DNA of 64,000 bases from Phoronis australis. Taxonomy: Eukaryota; Phoronida; Phoronidae. This document shows positions 1 through 12,100 of the stretch, in pieces. The DNA is taken from NCBI GenBank assembly GCA_002633005.1, contig NMRA01000305.1, positions 208,755-272,754 on the forward strand, in the 5' to 3' direction. Position 1 is the first letter of the stretch. The number at the start of each line of letters is the position of its first letter. The translations under genes were made by a program, and so were the position numbers. The notes under the pieces were generated by a model. That model made no database searches. It worked only from the letters and a program-made list of their open reading frames with translations, and was not told the DNA's origin.

Positions 1-331
1 TCACAGTGATGAAGAAGAAGTCGAAAATTTCGTCTTACGCTTTAACGAAATTTTTCAGAAAAATATTTTAAACTCGCTTGTGCGAAAAATTAAGTATCTG
101 AGAAAATAGCGATTACTAGTAATACATCTAAGAAGTTTTCGAATTGTTGTTGTACTGTAATGCGCTAAAATGTACATGGTAAACATTTTATTTAGTAACT
201 GAAGAATGTAAGCCAAGTTATATTTCATGAAATGGGTAGCTGGTCAATCTTTCTGAAACATTCTGCAATATTTTACAACTCTTTTCGGTTTAGTATCACA
301 CGGCCATCATAATCAAGTGCAATTCATGTGT

Positions 332-575
332 GCACCCAGCCTTAATTATATGGGGGCTCGAATTTTTCGGTATGTGGACCTTTTACTGAAAAAAGAAAAC
401 GAGGGCTAAAAAACGGGGTACTAGGCTCAGACTTATGAATTGTGCATTCGCGCCGAATTCCTGTGGAATTTTGTCTCGTTTTCTCGGACCTTTTTGCCCA
501 ATTCGCGAAACGGGGAGGGGGGGCTCGTTTGAGCCCTCCGAGCCCCCTCCCCCTTTCCTGGGTGCGCGCCTGCAA
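332..575. repeat. Dispersed GC-rich repeat (family A), copy 1
   Basis: Between a CGCACCCAGC-like left part and CTGGGTGCGCGC on the right, this segment shares order and wording with 19079-19240: a tttttcgg/tttgcgg-gacctt block, an A-rich stretch, gcattgtgcattcgc, then G/C runs with gagccccc. Inverted relatives lie at about 1930-2125 and 6620-6790. The near-complementary ends suggest a small non-autonomous transposon. No coding capacity is seen. Confidence 0.55.
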
Positions 576-1285
576 TGCTCCACAATTTTAATTTAAATGC
601 ACGCAAACTTATTTCCGTCGCACAATATAACATGTTTGTACTTCTTGTAAACTTTGTGCCATTTTTATTTTTGGTGATTCGCGATGAAACACTTGTCCCA
701 AAGAAAAAAAAACAGTATTTACTTTGACATCACAACAAAGAAAAAGTGAGATAAGCTACATAACACGGACATAACCGCACTTGACATTCGCTCTGTCGCG
801 ACTAATTACAGGTAGAACTAAGGTTCAAGCATCAATTGAGATTGTGGGAAAGGATTAACATGGAATTGGTTTCACGAACGAAACTTGAAGATGATACACA
901 ATGTTGAAAAATTAATGACCAGGGGACACATTTAAGTGTTGTAACGTTTTTTGTGAACCTTGTGATCGTTCCCATTTCGGAATTTTCTGGTCCGTAGCCA
1001 AGACTGATAATTCGCGGGGGCCGTTTGACGATTTGCTGCCAATCAGTGCTTTTGTGTGGTACGTGTTGGTAGACCAATACGTCACACATAAAAAGAAACT
1101 TATCCTACAACTTCTTTGCTATATTGAGTTGGACATACTGCACCAGCGCATCTTACTCCTTAGTCTTGACAATGCGTACACTTCACTGACTTCACCGGTT
1201 ACGCCTGGACAACCGTCTCGAACATCTGACTGATTTTCCGGCGATGGCGTCTTCTGGCTTACGTAACGATTAAATACCGCCTCCC

Positions 1286-1424
1286 GTTCAGTAACGCTAG
1301 GACCTCGCTAAAAAGCAAGACTTCGCGAGATTACGCGATATATTGCCGTGTATTTTAAATGAGAACACGTGACTTTGAATTGGTTTTAGCTAGGTCCTAG
1401 CGTAGGTCCTAGCGTCCACTGAAC
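1286..1424. repeat. MITE-like element with terminal inverted repeats
   Basis: The left end, GTTCAGTAACGCTAGGACC at 1286-1304, is matched in inverted orientation by GGTCCTAGCGTCCACTGAAC at 1405-1424, with a further copy of the inner GGTCCTAGC at about 1393. The interior carries the aagcaagacttcgcgagat block shared with 18880-18985. At about 139 bp and with no coding potential, it looks like a miniature inverted-repeat element. Confidence 0.6.
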
Positions 1425-1929
1425 GCACGCCCGTAGTCGGTTTACTCTACGGAACGAGCCATCAAGTGCAACCAGCGCCTCTGTTGTGTTACCATCACCT
1501 ATGAGTTATCTTGGCCAGATACAAATATCTTCACAACACATGTATTTGATATCAAAATATGATAAATTAACGAGCGCAATTTACTGATAAGACATCAAAG
1601 CAATGTTCAATTGCACTGTTTGGTCACTAGTTAAACATAATGCAGATTTGTGTACGACTACAGGACTTGGGTACTAATGTTGTGGGGATTTTGCGTTTAG
1701 TTCTAATTGTTGAGTTTGGAATACATGAAAGTTAGTGCACGTCAGCTTTGGGGGATGCACAATGCGATTGTAAGCGAAATGCTCTTTTTAAATATTTCGT
1801 AATCTATGGGCGTGATACCTGAAACACGTACAACTACATGGGCTAAACATGACGATTTCTAGTTATTTTCTATCTCGTTTATTTTCTCTGCATTTCGCTG
1901 CAATATAATAACGACAGGATTAAAATAAC

Positions 1930-2125
1930 AATGCTCATGGTAAACATACGCGCACTCAGGGGGTGGGGCTCGGGGGACTCGAACGAACCTCTCCTTTGGC
2001 GAATAGGCAAAAATGTAGAGAAACGAAACGACCGAAAAAAGTAGTAAAAGAGTTAAAAGTCCACTAAAAAAGTAGGAACCCCCCATTTTTAGGCTGTGTG
2101 CGCGAATGGTAAAGAGTATAATTAA
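1930..2125. repeat. Dispersed GC-rich repeat (family A), inverted copy
   Basis: The gcgcactcagggggtggggctcgg block followed by an A-rich stretch and ccccccatttttaggctgtgtgcgcg reads as the reverse complement of the elements at 332-575 and 19079-19240. The match was judged by eye and the borders are approximate. Confidence 0.4.
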
Positions 2126-3251
2126 TATTAAAACAGAGAGTAACGAAACTTCGCGAGCTTCTCGCGAAAACATTTCGTCGGTGACGACTTGCTGAAGCGG
2201 TTATAGAACTACAAAATGCGAATGTTAATGACACAGTTCTCACTGAAGATATTTTAATTAACTTTTTTGGGATATAACGACAACCAATAGCCAAATCATG
2301 CATTGCGGAACACTAGACTAACAAAAACAAGAACTTATAATTTTTATCCCTCATTTGCACCTGTTCGCAAACAGAAAAAAGCAACGAAAGAGGCGTCTGG
2401 CCTCAAATGATAAATAACGACCAGGTATATTATAATTGTTTAGTTTTAAACTTAGTAATCACCACGAGTCGTTGTCGCAGTTGTCTTAGACACGAATATC
2501 ATAAACACGATTATGGACTGCCCCTGGCGGCCAATTTATCAAATCGCCATTTGCACAATTATATCCAGTTAAGCCCAGGATTTGTAAATGGAAATAAATA
2601 ACTGATTTTGACATGTGCATTCTTTTTAAAGAAAACATGCTTAAAAGCAACCGCATATCATTACAATCAAATAGAGATTTGTAATCGAGAAGGACTATTT
2701 TGTATTTTTTTGCGTCATTTTGCCTAAAAACTTCATAAAACCGATTTTAATCGGCTCTAATCGGTTTTATTAGAATACTAAACACAACCATTTAACTGGA
2801 TACTAAGCCCTATCTCAGTTCGTTAACAGATGATATCGCATAAATTCTTGAAACAAAATATTCCTTTGTAACCATCGTGAATCCTCAAAACTTTGGAAAA
2901 TAGTTGAAAATTATTCCCACTGTTGGCTTTGAGTGAATTACTTAATTGACAGCTGTGGGAAAAGACTGCCACATACGTGACGCAGCGAAGAAAATGTTGT
3001 ACGCAGTTTATATACTATCAATTTGTTTCATGAAACATGACATAAGAGTCAAGACAGAAATTTGGTCTAATGCTCTCGCTCCACAATATTGCTGAGTTTA
3101 CCTATGAGAGAACGGCAGCCACGCTAAGAATGATTTGTAGCAATTATCTCAGTGTAACTTACAGCCATGTGACAGAGCCTTTACACTTTCGTTAAAGCGA
3201 GATTTGATTATTTCACAGAAATAGCAATGTAGAACGTAAGACAAAATTTCT

Positions 3252-3430
3252 TATTTAAATCCAAAGTCACTTAAACAACTTATCCGCTGGTTAAGGTTGA
3301 TCTTTGCATGACGAAGTGCACTGTTCAACAATGGCAACGCGACGTGTGCTTCTGTAACAGCACAGTTGTTATGCAACTTGGCACAGGTGCGTACCGAATC
3401 AGTTTTGAGTGGAATCGCCGAAAGAGGTTT
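3252..3430 (-). CDS. Weak candidate terminal exon, unknown protein
   Basis: Reading minus, the frame from about 3430 to the stop at 3252 encodes a compositionally protein-like tail (…KTDSVRTCAKLHNN…, then …LLNSALRHAKINLNQRI…). A second protein-like frame upstream on the same strand (about 3966-4150, containing …RDTDVQAIRSFYMNG…) ends at a GTAAGA donor. I found no acceptor that joins them in phase with a good pyrimidine tract. The family is not recognised and this may be chance. Confidence 0.2.
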
Positions 3431-5089
3431 TAGTTTTCTTCCAAATAATTGTCTCGTTGTCCCTTTGGCAAACTGTTGTTTAGTAAAACACAAAATGAAC
3501 ACATATTAAAGCAAAGTAACACAAACAAGCTGAATACAATTAAACTGTTTCTTGCGAAAGAGAGATGGTAACTACAATACGCACTTGCAAGAACAACTTG
3601 CGAATTGAACGATAACCAAACGCACACCAGTCGCTTTTGTGAAATTCAGAGGTTTTCAAGTTATCATTTACGTTTGTTTGTATGTTTATTTGTTTGCTCG
3701 TTTATTTGTTTTGTTTGTGAATCTTGAATGATTTGACTATGTGCATCACGTCGTCATAAATAACCAAAACCTGGATAAAGTTTCGTTTTTAGGTGAACTA
3801 TAATGTTACATATTGCAGTAAACGATTTATAAAAACACAACACATGGAACACTGACTTAAATATCCGTGATAACTTATGAGAAATAGTTTTCGGCGTTTA
3901 GTACACTGTGAAAAAACGTGAACGTCAAACAACCACATCGACTACTTCGGAAAATCCGTCTTACCTTTGAATGCGCGACTGCAAATTAGAGCTAAAGTTA
4001 TGGATACCAATGTAACACAGCTGACCATTTTCCGATGTTTCTGCAAAAGCACACTTTCTTTGCTGACCGTTCATATAAAAACTCCTTATCGCTTGCACGT
4101 CTGTGTCGCGATATGACAGGGTCAGTTTGCAGCGTTGCGGCGAGCGCGCGACGCACTGTTGCACTCGCTACCCAAATAATCCCATCTGACCCTCCAGGGT
4201 GAGTCCAACACAGACAGAATAGCCTTGGGACGTAAAATTGTCTCAGTCACAGTTACCACGGACGCGCAAAACTGGTTTGCTGATATAACACAAATAGGCT
4301 GAAAAATATTCCAATGCTTTCAAGGTTCTGGAAAAAATTGTCAGATTTGATTTGCATTTTTCCTGCAGTCGTTTTCGTGGGTAAAGGGTGGAAATAAAGT
4401 GCGTCACCTTGCACCGTTGCCTTGATACAAGGTGGAAAAAAAGCTAACAGTGGTCGTTTAGTAAAGCCAACCCAATTCCCTACAGTCACGATTTCTGGTA
4501 CAACCCCTCGCATCCTTCGACAGTTTGGTTATTTCAATAGGGCCGTCTCGGATTACGCAACAACATAGAGCTCCTGCGCCCCGGAGATAAGAAAGCGCTT
4601 TGTTTTCATTGGCCTCGTTCTGGAACGCCAGGAACATTTTCACACGTTATGTCGGAAACTCACGAAGTGTATGGCCGTGGAAATAATCTCGATTTCAACC
4701 GTTTAAATGTATCGGAAGTAAAAAAGTATCTTCAAGAAAGAGCATTCAGTTCAATTCAAAATTAAATCGACGAACTTGCTTCATCCATTCGCCCCACATT
4801 TTCTTGTCTTCGGTTGATGTCTAGAGGGCGAAAAACTTGAAATCACGCGTCCAGGAATAATATCAAGTTTATCCAAATTTTTCCCGTTCGAGGTCTACAC
4901 AACACAGCAGGAAAACTTCGTTGGGATTGGAAGAACAAATAGAGTAATTCAGCCGAGAAGAGGCTTGTAAAGAATACAACAACTAAGGACACGAGCAACT
5001 CCAATGGCGCTAAAACAAGGCTACAAGAGTGGATAGCGGATATTGCGGCATTGTGGGTAAATACGGCGAGATTCGATGTCTAATCCGTG

Positions 5090-5260
5090 GTGGCCCTATT
5101 AAAGCGGCCTTTCGTCACAAAACATATTTTGATTTAGACCACTTACCATTATAGTCTCAAATTGTCCCTTTGTCTATTTGCAGTTGATTTCCGTGTTTCG
5201 AAAGAACCTACAGTTCGCTTTTGTTCGAGGAAGGCTCTGCAAGTTGTCTTGTCATAGAAC
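5090..5260. repeat. Dispersed repeat (family B), copy 1
   Basis: The order ttttgatttagaccac, then tctcaaattgt, then a cgaaag block matches 44090-44230 inside CFAP20DC, and a weaker relative lies at 39735-39990. The nearby tggccctatt motif recurs at 4540 (inverted) and 58650. This suggests a moderately old interspersed element. Confidence 0.45.
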
Positions 5261-6134
5261 ATAATTATCTGCGCCGAGTATAGTCTGAAATGATAATTAA
5301 CTTCGGTAAACCAAATTCATACGCGACGGTTACGCGGAATTCCTTATTTATACGCTAATTGTGCGTCGCGCAGAAGCCAAAGTAATAAAAATACAAATTT
5401 TAAGCGTATGGCTGCGTATTGATTTTGATAAGAAACTAGCAAGGACTTGATATACGCAAAAGTGTAAAAAGTCACAAAGCGATAAGATCAGCGAGTAATA
5501 TTAATCAATGCCGGGACGTGTAAAACTCCGGGAAAATGATAACTCAAATTTCATTTTAAACATCTTCCGCCCATCGTGGGCCGGGTACATCGTCTTTTAG
5601 TTGGAAGCTAATTAAAGCTGTTTGTATTACAGGGCACAGATATGAGAAGGTAGTACTAATGTTTTGCAGTGTTCACTGCTTTGACCTTATCTGTTGTCTG
5701 GGCGAGACAACCAACATATTGTAATTTTAATATATTGGATCGAAATTTTATTAGCACCGGTCAATATATCATGTCAGATATGTGACGAAAAGAGCGTCGT
5801 GTGAAACGGCATCAGAAATAATCACGCTCTGTTTTTATCAGTTTATTGATTCAGCAAATTTTGTAATCTTGGGGAGTTGACCGTATAGAACGTGTGGAAT
5901 GCTACACTGTATTTGTAGGGAAAAGTGAAAATTCATGTAAAATACGTCTTTCTTTTCGTTAGTAACTTAATTTTAACACGAATCAAGAAACTCAAACGTT
6001 TTTTTTCACAAATAATGCTCATTCTTCGTGTAATGAACTTTTTAAAGATTAATAGATTTTAAAATAAACTCTAAGTTTTATTTCTGAATTTGAAGTAGAA
6101 CAAAAATGTCAAAAATAATTTGGAATGCTAAACA

Positions 6135-6600
6135 TAACATCGTCTGCAACTCAGGCACCAATTCCTCGGTAACTACAATAACAAATGTTGTTGTTATTTA
6201 ACTATTTTTAGTAAATGTTACAAATTCAATTCACAATTACCATTGTTTACATCTTTATTATCTTTTTTCAAGTAATAAATGGTTACATTTAAAACTGCCT
6301 CTTTTACTAGAGAAAACTTGTAACCTAACGCGCAAGTACATATCATGTAGGATGTGAACCGCCACGTGATCAGTCTGGTTGAAGTACTTAAAAAATCTGC
6401 CGAAAAAATGAATGAAATTAGGAATTTGAAGCGTATAGAATAAACACAAAACGTACCTTGATAGACGTACATAAAGTAATATCCCACTTGACATTATGCT
6501 GCGTATCGACCTCGATCTTCAGTCTCTGTCGATACGCGAAATAATGTCTCGTGGGATAATACTTCATTTACGCCACTCTCAGTACGTTTTGTGTATGTAG
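6135..6600. repeat. Dispersed repeat with long imperfect hairpin, copy 1
   Basis: It aligns by eye with 17945-18385 over most of its length: cgtctgcaactcaggc, ttaactatttttag, aaaaaatctgccgaaaaaatga, then a hairpin. Arms at about 6474-6510 and 6527-6563 are inverted repeats, 37 nt with about 6 mismatches. A short open frame on the minus strand (FGRFFKYF shared by both copies) is conserved in wording but has no recognisable domain. Confidence 0.6.
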
Positions 6601-6619
6601 ACGTACAAGGCTGCAACGT

Positions 6620-6790
6620 CCAAAATTTTCATGCGCGCACCCGGGGGGGGGGGCTCGAGGGGCGAATGCAAATGCATAGGTCTTGAACAAACTCCGTTTA
6701 CATTTGTTTCTTTTTAGTAATAAGGTTCACAAATCCAAAATTCGAGATCCCTGCATCCCAACATCTTAGGCTGGACGCGCGCATGTGGCG
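6620..6790. repeat. Dispersed GC-rich repeat (family A), inverted copy
   Basis: Runs from catgcgcgcacccggggg to taggctggacgcgcgcatg. The interior (gcgaatgcaaatgcatagg, then aataaggttcacaaatccaaaattcgag) is the reverse complement of the segment at 19079-19240. Its ends are themselves nearly inverted repeats (gcgcgcacc versus ggacgcgcgc). Confidence 0.5.
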
Positions 6791-6918
6791 AAATTCTGGT
6801 TCAGATTCCNTTCTTTGCGGTATTTTACACCCGCCGTGTCCCACTGCGTGTGTCATCAGCTTATGCTCTGTGATGGCATTACTGTGTCATTTTATCTCGA
6901 CTTGAGAATGAAACAAGT

Positions 6919-7116
6919 ATGTTTCGAAATATCGCGTGTCTTTTAATTATGTCGCTAGGTCAGTTATTGTATCTATGTTCCGTTGAGAGTAGAGTTTTGT
7001 TCCGAAAATATGAACGCAACGGAATAAAGACTGTGAACAATGAAGAGTGTTGTGTGTTCAATCAATTCTGTATATCCGAAAACTTGCTCCCGAAGTTCAG
7101 CCAGAGGTCAAAATAA
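6919..7116 (+). CDS. Weak candidate small secreted peptide ORF
   Basis: A 65-codon ATG frame starts with a signal-peptide-like stretch (MFRNIACLLIMSLGQLLYLC) and continues into a basic tail with an ECC…C cysteine group. No splice evidence, homologue or polyadenylation signal supports it. It is recorded because the leader is hydrophobic with a basic N-terminus, but chance is the more likely explanation. Confidence 0.15.
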   Translation: MFRNIACLLIMSLGQLLYLCSVESRVLFRKYERNGIKTVNNEECCVFNQFCISENLLPKFSQRSK

Positions 7117-7254
7117 AGAAACTGTATCTTTAGACATAAACCGTTAAATTATACAGCATTTCAGCGTTAATTTTGATCTCAGGTCTATTAAAGTTCATTA
7201 GCTGGTGCTCTTATTTTATTTTTACAAAAGTTTAATTAGAGCCTCGTTCCGTAG

Positions 7255-7345
7255 ACGCAAGCACAAAGTCGCGAAAACGCAAGTCTCCGCAAAATATCAC
7301 CATGCATTACATACGATGCACATGATCCCATTAGCGTTTTTACCG
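7255..7345. repeat. CGCAAGTCT-type dispersed repeat copy
   Basis: The segment with acgcaagtctccgcaaaat, then atgcattacatacgatgcac and atgatc matches 18887-18960 (acgcaagtcttcgcgagat … gcatgcgatgcacgtgatc). An inverted relative lies at 8475-8560, and shorter matches are inside the MITE at 1286-1424 and at 60055-60150. Confidence 0.5.
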
Positions 7346-8834
7346 ACTGTCTTTTGTCTACGAAACGCGCCCACCCCCCTGCTCTGCCTGAAATTCCCTT
7401 TTTCTGAAGTTTCCGCTTCAAACTGCATTTCGTCCTATTTCGTATAGCGAATCAACAAAAATCGAATTGGGCATTTTACCGACTCAGTATTCCTTACTGG
7501 GATAGGATTCCACTTCCGATACTAACTCTAGTCATGTATAGGCAATGTGTGCGTGTGCCATTTTCGAACTCTTTATAGGTTGGACCACATCAAGAAACTT
7601 TAAAGCGTTTTCTTCAGTCGCTGATGGTTTTGACGTCATTGTTGGCAATGGAAATAGAATCTTGTCACATGGGAAATATTTTGAGACCGATTTTATGAGA
7701 GTAAGAGACCTAATTCTATTTTCGCTTTTAGCCAGCTGAACAAGTCGAAATGAGAATTAAAATCAATGTTTACAGGGTCAGTCTTAAGCTTTGGGGAGCC
7801 CGAAGCAATATTTGCCACGGATCCACTTTCGCTGCAGACGATGACGCCAGTTCTCGCGAGTCACCAATCAGCCGCACCTTTCGTCTGGTGAGCCACGTGA
7901 GGACCCAGGGTTTTTATTGAAAAGGGGGATCGGATCAAGGATTTTTTAAAAATTGGGGTCCAAGTCAACAATTCGAAAATTCTAGATTTGATATAACTAA
8001 AAGCAAGGGGAAAATGGGGGTCGGGACCTCCTTGAACCCCATGGATCAGCCTATCGGAGTTGATACGCCCTGAATGTACGAATGATGAATTATAGCATAT
8101 TTATTTACACTCAAACCTATATCTACAAACATATTTTAATATTGCAAATTATTGCTGACTTAATAGACGAATTCTAAATTATACCCACCAATGAGCTATA
8201 TCTAGTATAGCTCATTGCACATTACTTAAATCCTTATACAGAGTAGCAACAATGTACAAATAGGAATATCGGATCTGCCAAAATGTTAACAAAATAATCA
8301 GAATACCAAGAAACCATATTACTGGGACGGTTCTTATTAATCAAGAGTCCCGGTGTTTGGTCTGTTAAGCTCGAGTACTTGTACAGGAACGCAGTTTCAG
8401 CAGTGTGCAAGTTAACTGTTTTCAAACATATGTTCAAATTTTTTTTTGTCTGAGTCTGACCATTGCGCTCCAAGGATGCAAGACACTCGCGAATAAAGCA
8501 ACTCTGATCACGTGCTTCACGATGGATAAAGATATCTCGCAAAGACTTGCATGTCCTCGCTTTTTTTGCACGGAGTTTGCTCAGCAGGAGGCAGGGTAGG
8601 GCCCAGACATGGACTTGAAAAATGAATCAATCATGCTGCGTGATTAGAGTAAACTTCCTCGAAGCGTGCCGCCATTTTAATTGGCCAATATCGAGTACAG
8701 AGATTAGACTCCATCCCATGTTTCTGATATGACTCAATAGGAGGATGTTTGAAAGGTCAAAGGTTATCAGTCTGAGCAAAAATATTATTGCTTGTGGTGC
8801 TCTGCAGTAAGCATGATTACTACAGCGTAACTAT

Positions 8835-8877
8835 TGTAACTACTGCTGCTGCTACTGCTGCCGCTTCTACTGCAATT
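8835..8877. repeat. Imperfect CTG/CTA trinucleotide tract
   Basis: ctactgctgctgctactgctgccgcttctactgc is a short interrupted trinucleotide repeat in non-coding sequence. Confidence 0.8.
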
Positions 8878-9128
8878 TAAGGTTAAAAGCAGTCAAAGAT
8901 TGAAGAAAAGCGGATCCATGTGTTGCAAGCCCTAGTATTGGAAGGTGGCGTTGTATAGGAGTGTAAAAGAAACATCCCTTTCTTACTACAACTATTGACA
9001 TTTAGCACAACCAGCTGAGGCCCTCATACCATGTTTGAGGTCTCTCCCAGCAGTTCCTCTGAGAGAGATATTTTGAAGTATCTGTAAGATAAGTTTCATG
9101 AACCTATGTGCCGATTGTTTCCTGGGAA

Positions 9129-12100
9129 TCAACAATAGGTATTTTCAACGCTCGCCCTGTCGGACTTTTTGCCGACATTTTCCATGGACGTTTGGAGCCT
9201 GAGCGCATGCAAACGCTTCATTCCAAGTTCGCACACCATCAGCTCTTTGTCAAGATTAAGTAAGAGCGCCCCGTCCACCATCTCCTCGCGAAATTTCTCA
9301 CAATACTGTTCTAGATGCGTTTCCTTTAAAAAATCACATACGTCATCAACGGTCATTGATTTCAACTTAGACTGATCTTTTTTCTCAGGTTTGTTGGATG
9401 TTTTCTGATCCTTGGCCTGGGCAAGCTCTTCATAAAATGGCATCGGCCCAAGTTTGCCCAGTTCCTGATATTCCATGCCAATAACAGGTGTCACTTGCTT
9501 CTGCGGCACTACTCGCCTTGCCTGACGAGGCGAGAGCTGCACAGTGACATTTTCCGGAAGTATTTGGTAGTACCCTGTAGGATTCGTCATGACGTCAACT
9601 TTGTTGTGTAGTACCGTAACCTCGTTTATTAGGTTAATTTTCTCATCTTCAAGAGCCTGAAAATTAGAGAGGAACCTTCAATTTTGACTTCACTTCAGTA
9701 GCGCTTCCCTTAGCAGTGGCGGATTTGGGGGGAAGGTGGTCATGCCCCCCTAAAATTCTCCCAGATTCCATTTGGCATTTCGGGGGTGCGAATGTCTAAC
9801 AGGAAAATCCTGGTTAATACTCTGTCGTGGCCCCCTAACTTAAAATCCTGGATCCGCCCCTGCTTAGCACTACGTGCTTTGCACTAGCGTAGTCACAGGT
9901 GCGGCACACCGGCCCGAGTCTTGCCTCTCCCATGTTCTTTGCAAAAAAATCAACCCAAATCAAAACTCATCTCAATTTTACGTTTACCATCTCCCTATTC
10001 TTTGCAATACGCCCCCTGGTTGCCAACTTCGCCCCCCCCCCCCCCCCCCCCCCCNACCCTGATATAGCGTTTGACCTCCTGTGTCTGGTTTCGACAGTAG
10101 TGCCCCTGTCCAAGACATAAAAATTATGTCTACTTAGCATATTGTGATTGAGCCTCATTAAAACGAGAAAATTTTATTGAAACATTTTTTTACCTTGCAT
10201 CGCTCTTGAAGAGAATCTATCTCCTCCACTTTTGCCTTGAGAGACTGTATTTCCTGGAAGATTAACCTTTCTGGGTAGAGTTCAGTATCTGTTTCGCGGC
10301 AAGAAAATCTTGCCAAAATCAGGTGCTCTTATTGCAAATATGTGATGATATCTCGCGGAAACTCGCGAGGTTTTACTTTTCTAATTATGCACTAGAGTTG
10401 CTTTACAACCATTAATTGATGATTGGTGAGTTTTAATTGTTCTATTTTCACGACAAATTCACAGGCAGACGAATTTCCCAATGACTGTCACCACATGAGA
10501 AAAAATATTACATTAAGTGCTGGTGCCTGTGGTGGTTGTAAGGAATAGATAAATTCAAGTGCCTGTAGACTAATTGTTATCAGATTTTCTGTTACGTTTG
10601 CGGACTGGGTGTCACATTTCCATAACACGAAGTATTGCCCAGCCGGGGGTGGGGCCGAAGCGATTGTATCTGGATGATTTGCAAGGGCAGTAAATTATTA
10701 CTGTAACTTTCCGTTTCATTTTTATTGAGAAGTGTCCCAGTGAAAGTTGACTGTCAAATACACAAACTGCAAAACTGCGAACCTGTAAAGCATATCTTTT
10801 TGGAAAGCCAATTTTGATACCTACCCTTTCACGTTTTGTTAACGTGCCCTTTAATGCCATGATTACGCCTTTGTAATAAGCATGGAATCTGAAATAAAGA
10901 AATTCTAAGAAACTGGTTACGATCGAATGATAAAAATAGAGGAAAATTTGATCGGTGCAGGCAGCCGGAGTCGGATGATCACACACGGGCTACACAAAGT
11001 GCAAAGAACGATTGAAAAATTGAAGATGTTCTTTTGTTTTCTCTAGATTAGAACGTAGAAAAAGTTTCACAAATAGAAACATTAGTCTCAGAAATGAAGC
11101 GGAAAGAGTATACATTGGCTTCTTTGAACCAAAGGTTGAATTATTTCCAATAATATTTTGGTTTAAAATTATAGCTAAATGTCGTGAGTTACGGAAACCA
11201 CACTGAACCAGTGACGTCACGTACCCTTGATCTGCCTCTTCTTCTGGGTCAATGTTATCGCTGTCACGTGGGCGGTTGGCTAAAAGCGAAATTCGTACAA
11301 TTAATTCTTACTTTTAAGAAACGAGTGGCACTTTTGATGACAAAATACATCAGCTTGATAACGAGGCGTTACCATGTGCGAAATTTTGTTTCCAAACAGC
11401 AGTGATTTTCTTTCACGAAAATGTTTATCAAGTTACAATTTTGTATAATTCTGCAATAGTGCCTCTCTGGTGCAGATTTTGTTCAAAACTATTCCATATT
11501 CATTGTGAGAGAACTTTTTTCTGCGTTACTGGATTGTGAATAAATGCCAAAAAGCACCTTAACCGGATACCAGGCACAAAGATAACAAAGGTACAATGAT
11601 AGTTCTTAGACTGGACAACGTTGCAATTCGCGACGGATTGTCCATTACTTTTCGATTAGAACCCCTCTCAATTCTCACTAAATCTCGACAAAGTCTCGAC
11701 ACATTACCTTGCAAGTCCATCCACAACTTAAGTTAGCCTAGCTGCAATAACGTCTCATTAAACACTGTGATTTAACTTTAACACATGTGATATTTAATAA
11801 GGACAAAACTCTGACAAGAAGTTTGTTCAAGATTGACATAATTAACAGAAGCCTGAAAACTAATACAGATACTTTGGAGATCTTTATAAACTTCACGAAC
11901 GAATAATAAAAAGCCTTACGTAAAACTGGTATGAAAGATCTAGCCAAAACAGGCGGCCCCTTTTGTTGTGGTTCTTTGTGACTTGTTACCATCCTAAAAG
12001 TAGAATGAGACATCAGTAAAAGAATACAGCAGCTTTCTTACGTCAGAGATTGCACCATAGCTATCGTAGAGATGCGAGAAGACGGCTACAACAAAGCACC

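Larger units (their letters stand above)
1..9128. other. Left intergenic region, repeat-rich, no recognised gene
   Basis: No protein in this stretch was recognised. It holds copies of several dispersed repeats (listed separately), a GTTT-rich tract near 3660-3718, a CTG-rich tract near 8835-8877 and one single-n join near 6810. Open frames are short and mostly look like chance. Two were kept as weak candidates (3252-3430 minus and 6919-7116 plus). Confidence 0.6.

Noticed and set aside
10612-10986. 124-codon minus-strand frame as an independent gene
   Set aside because: Only 10825-10888 inside it has an acceptor and donor in the right phase, and it fits as exon 6 of the CABIT/SAM gene.
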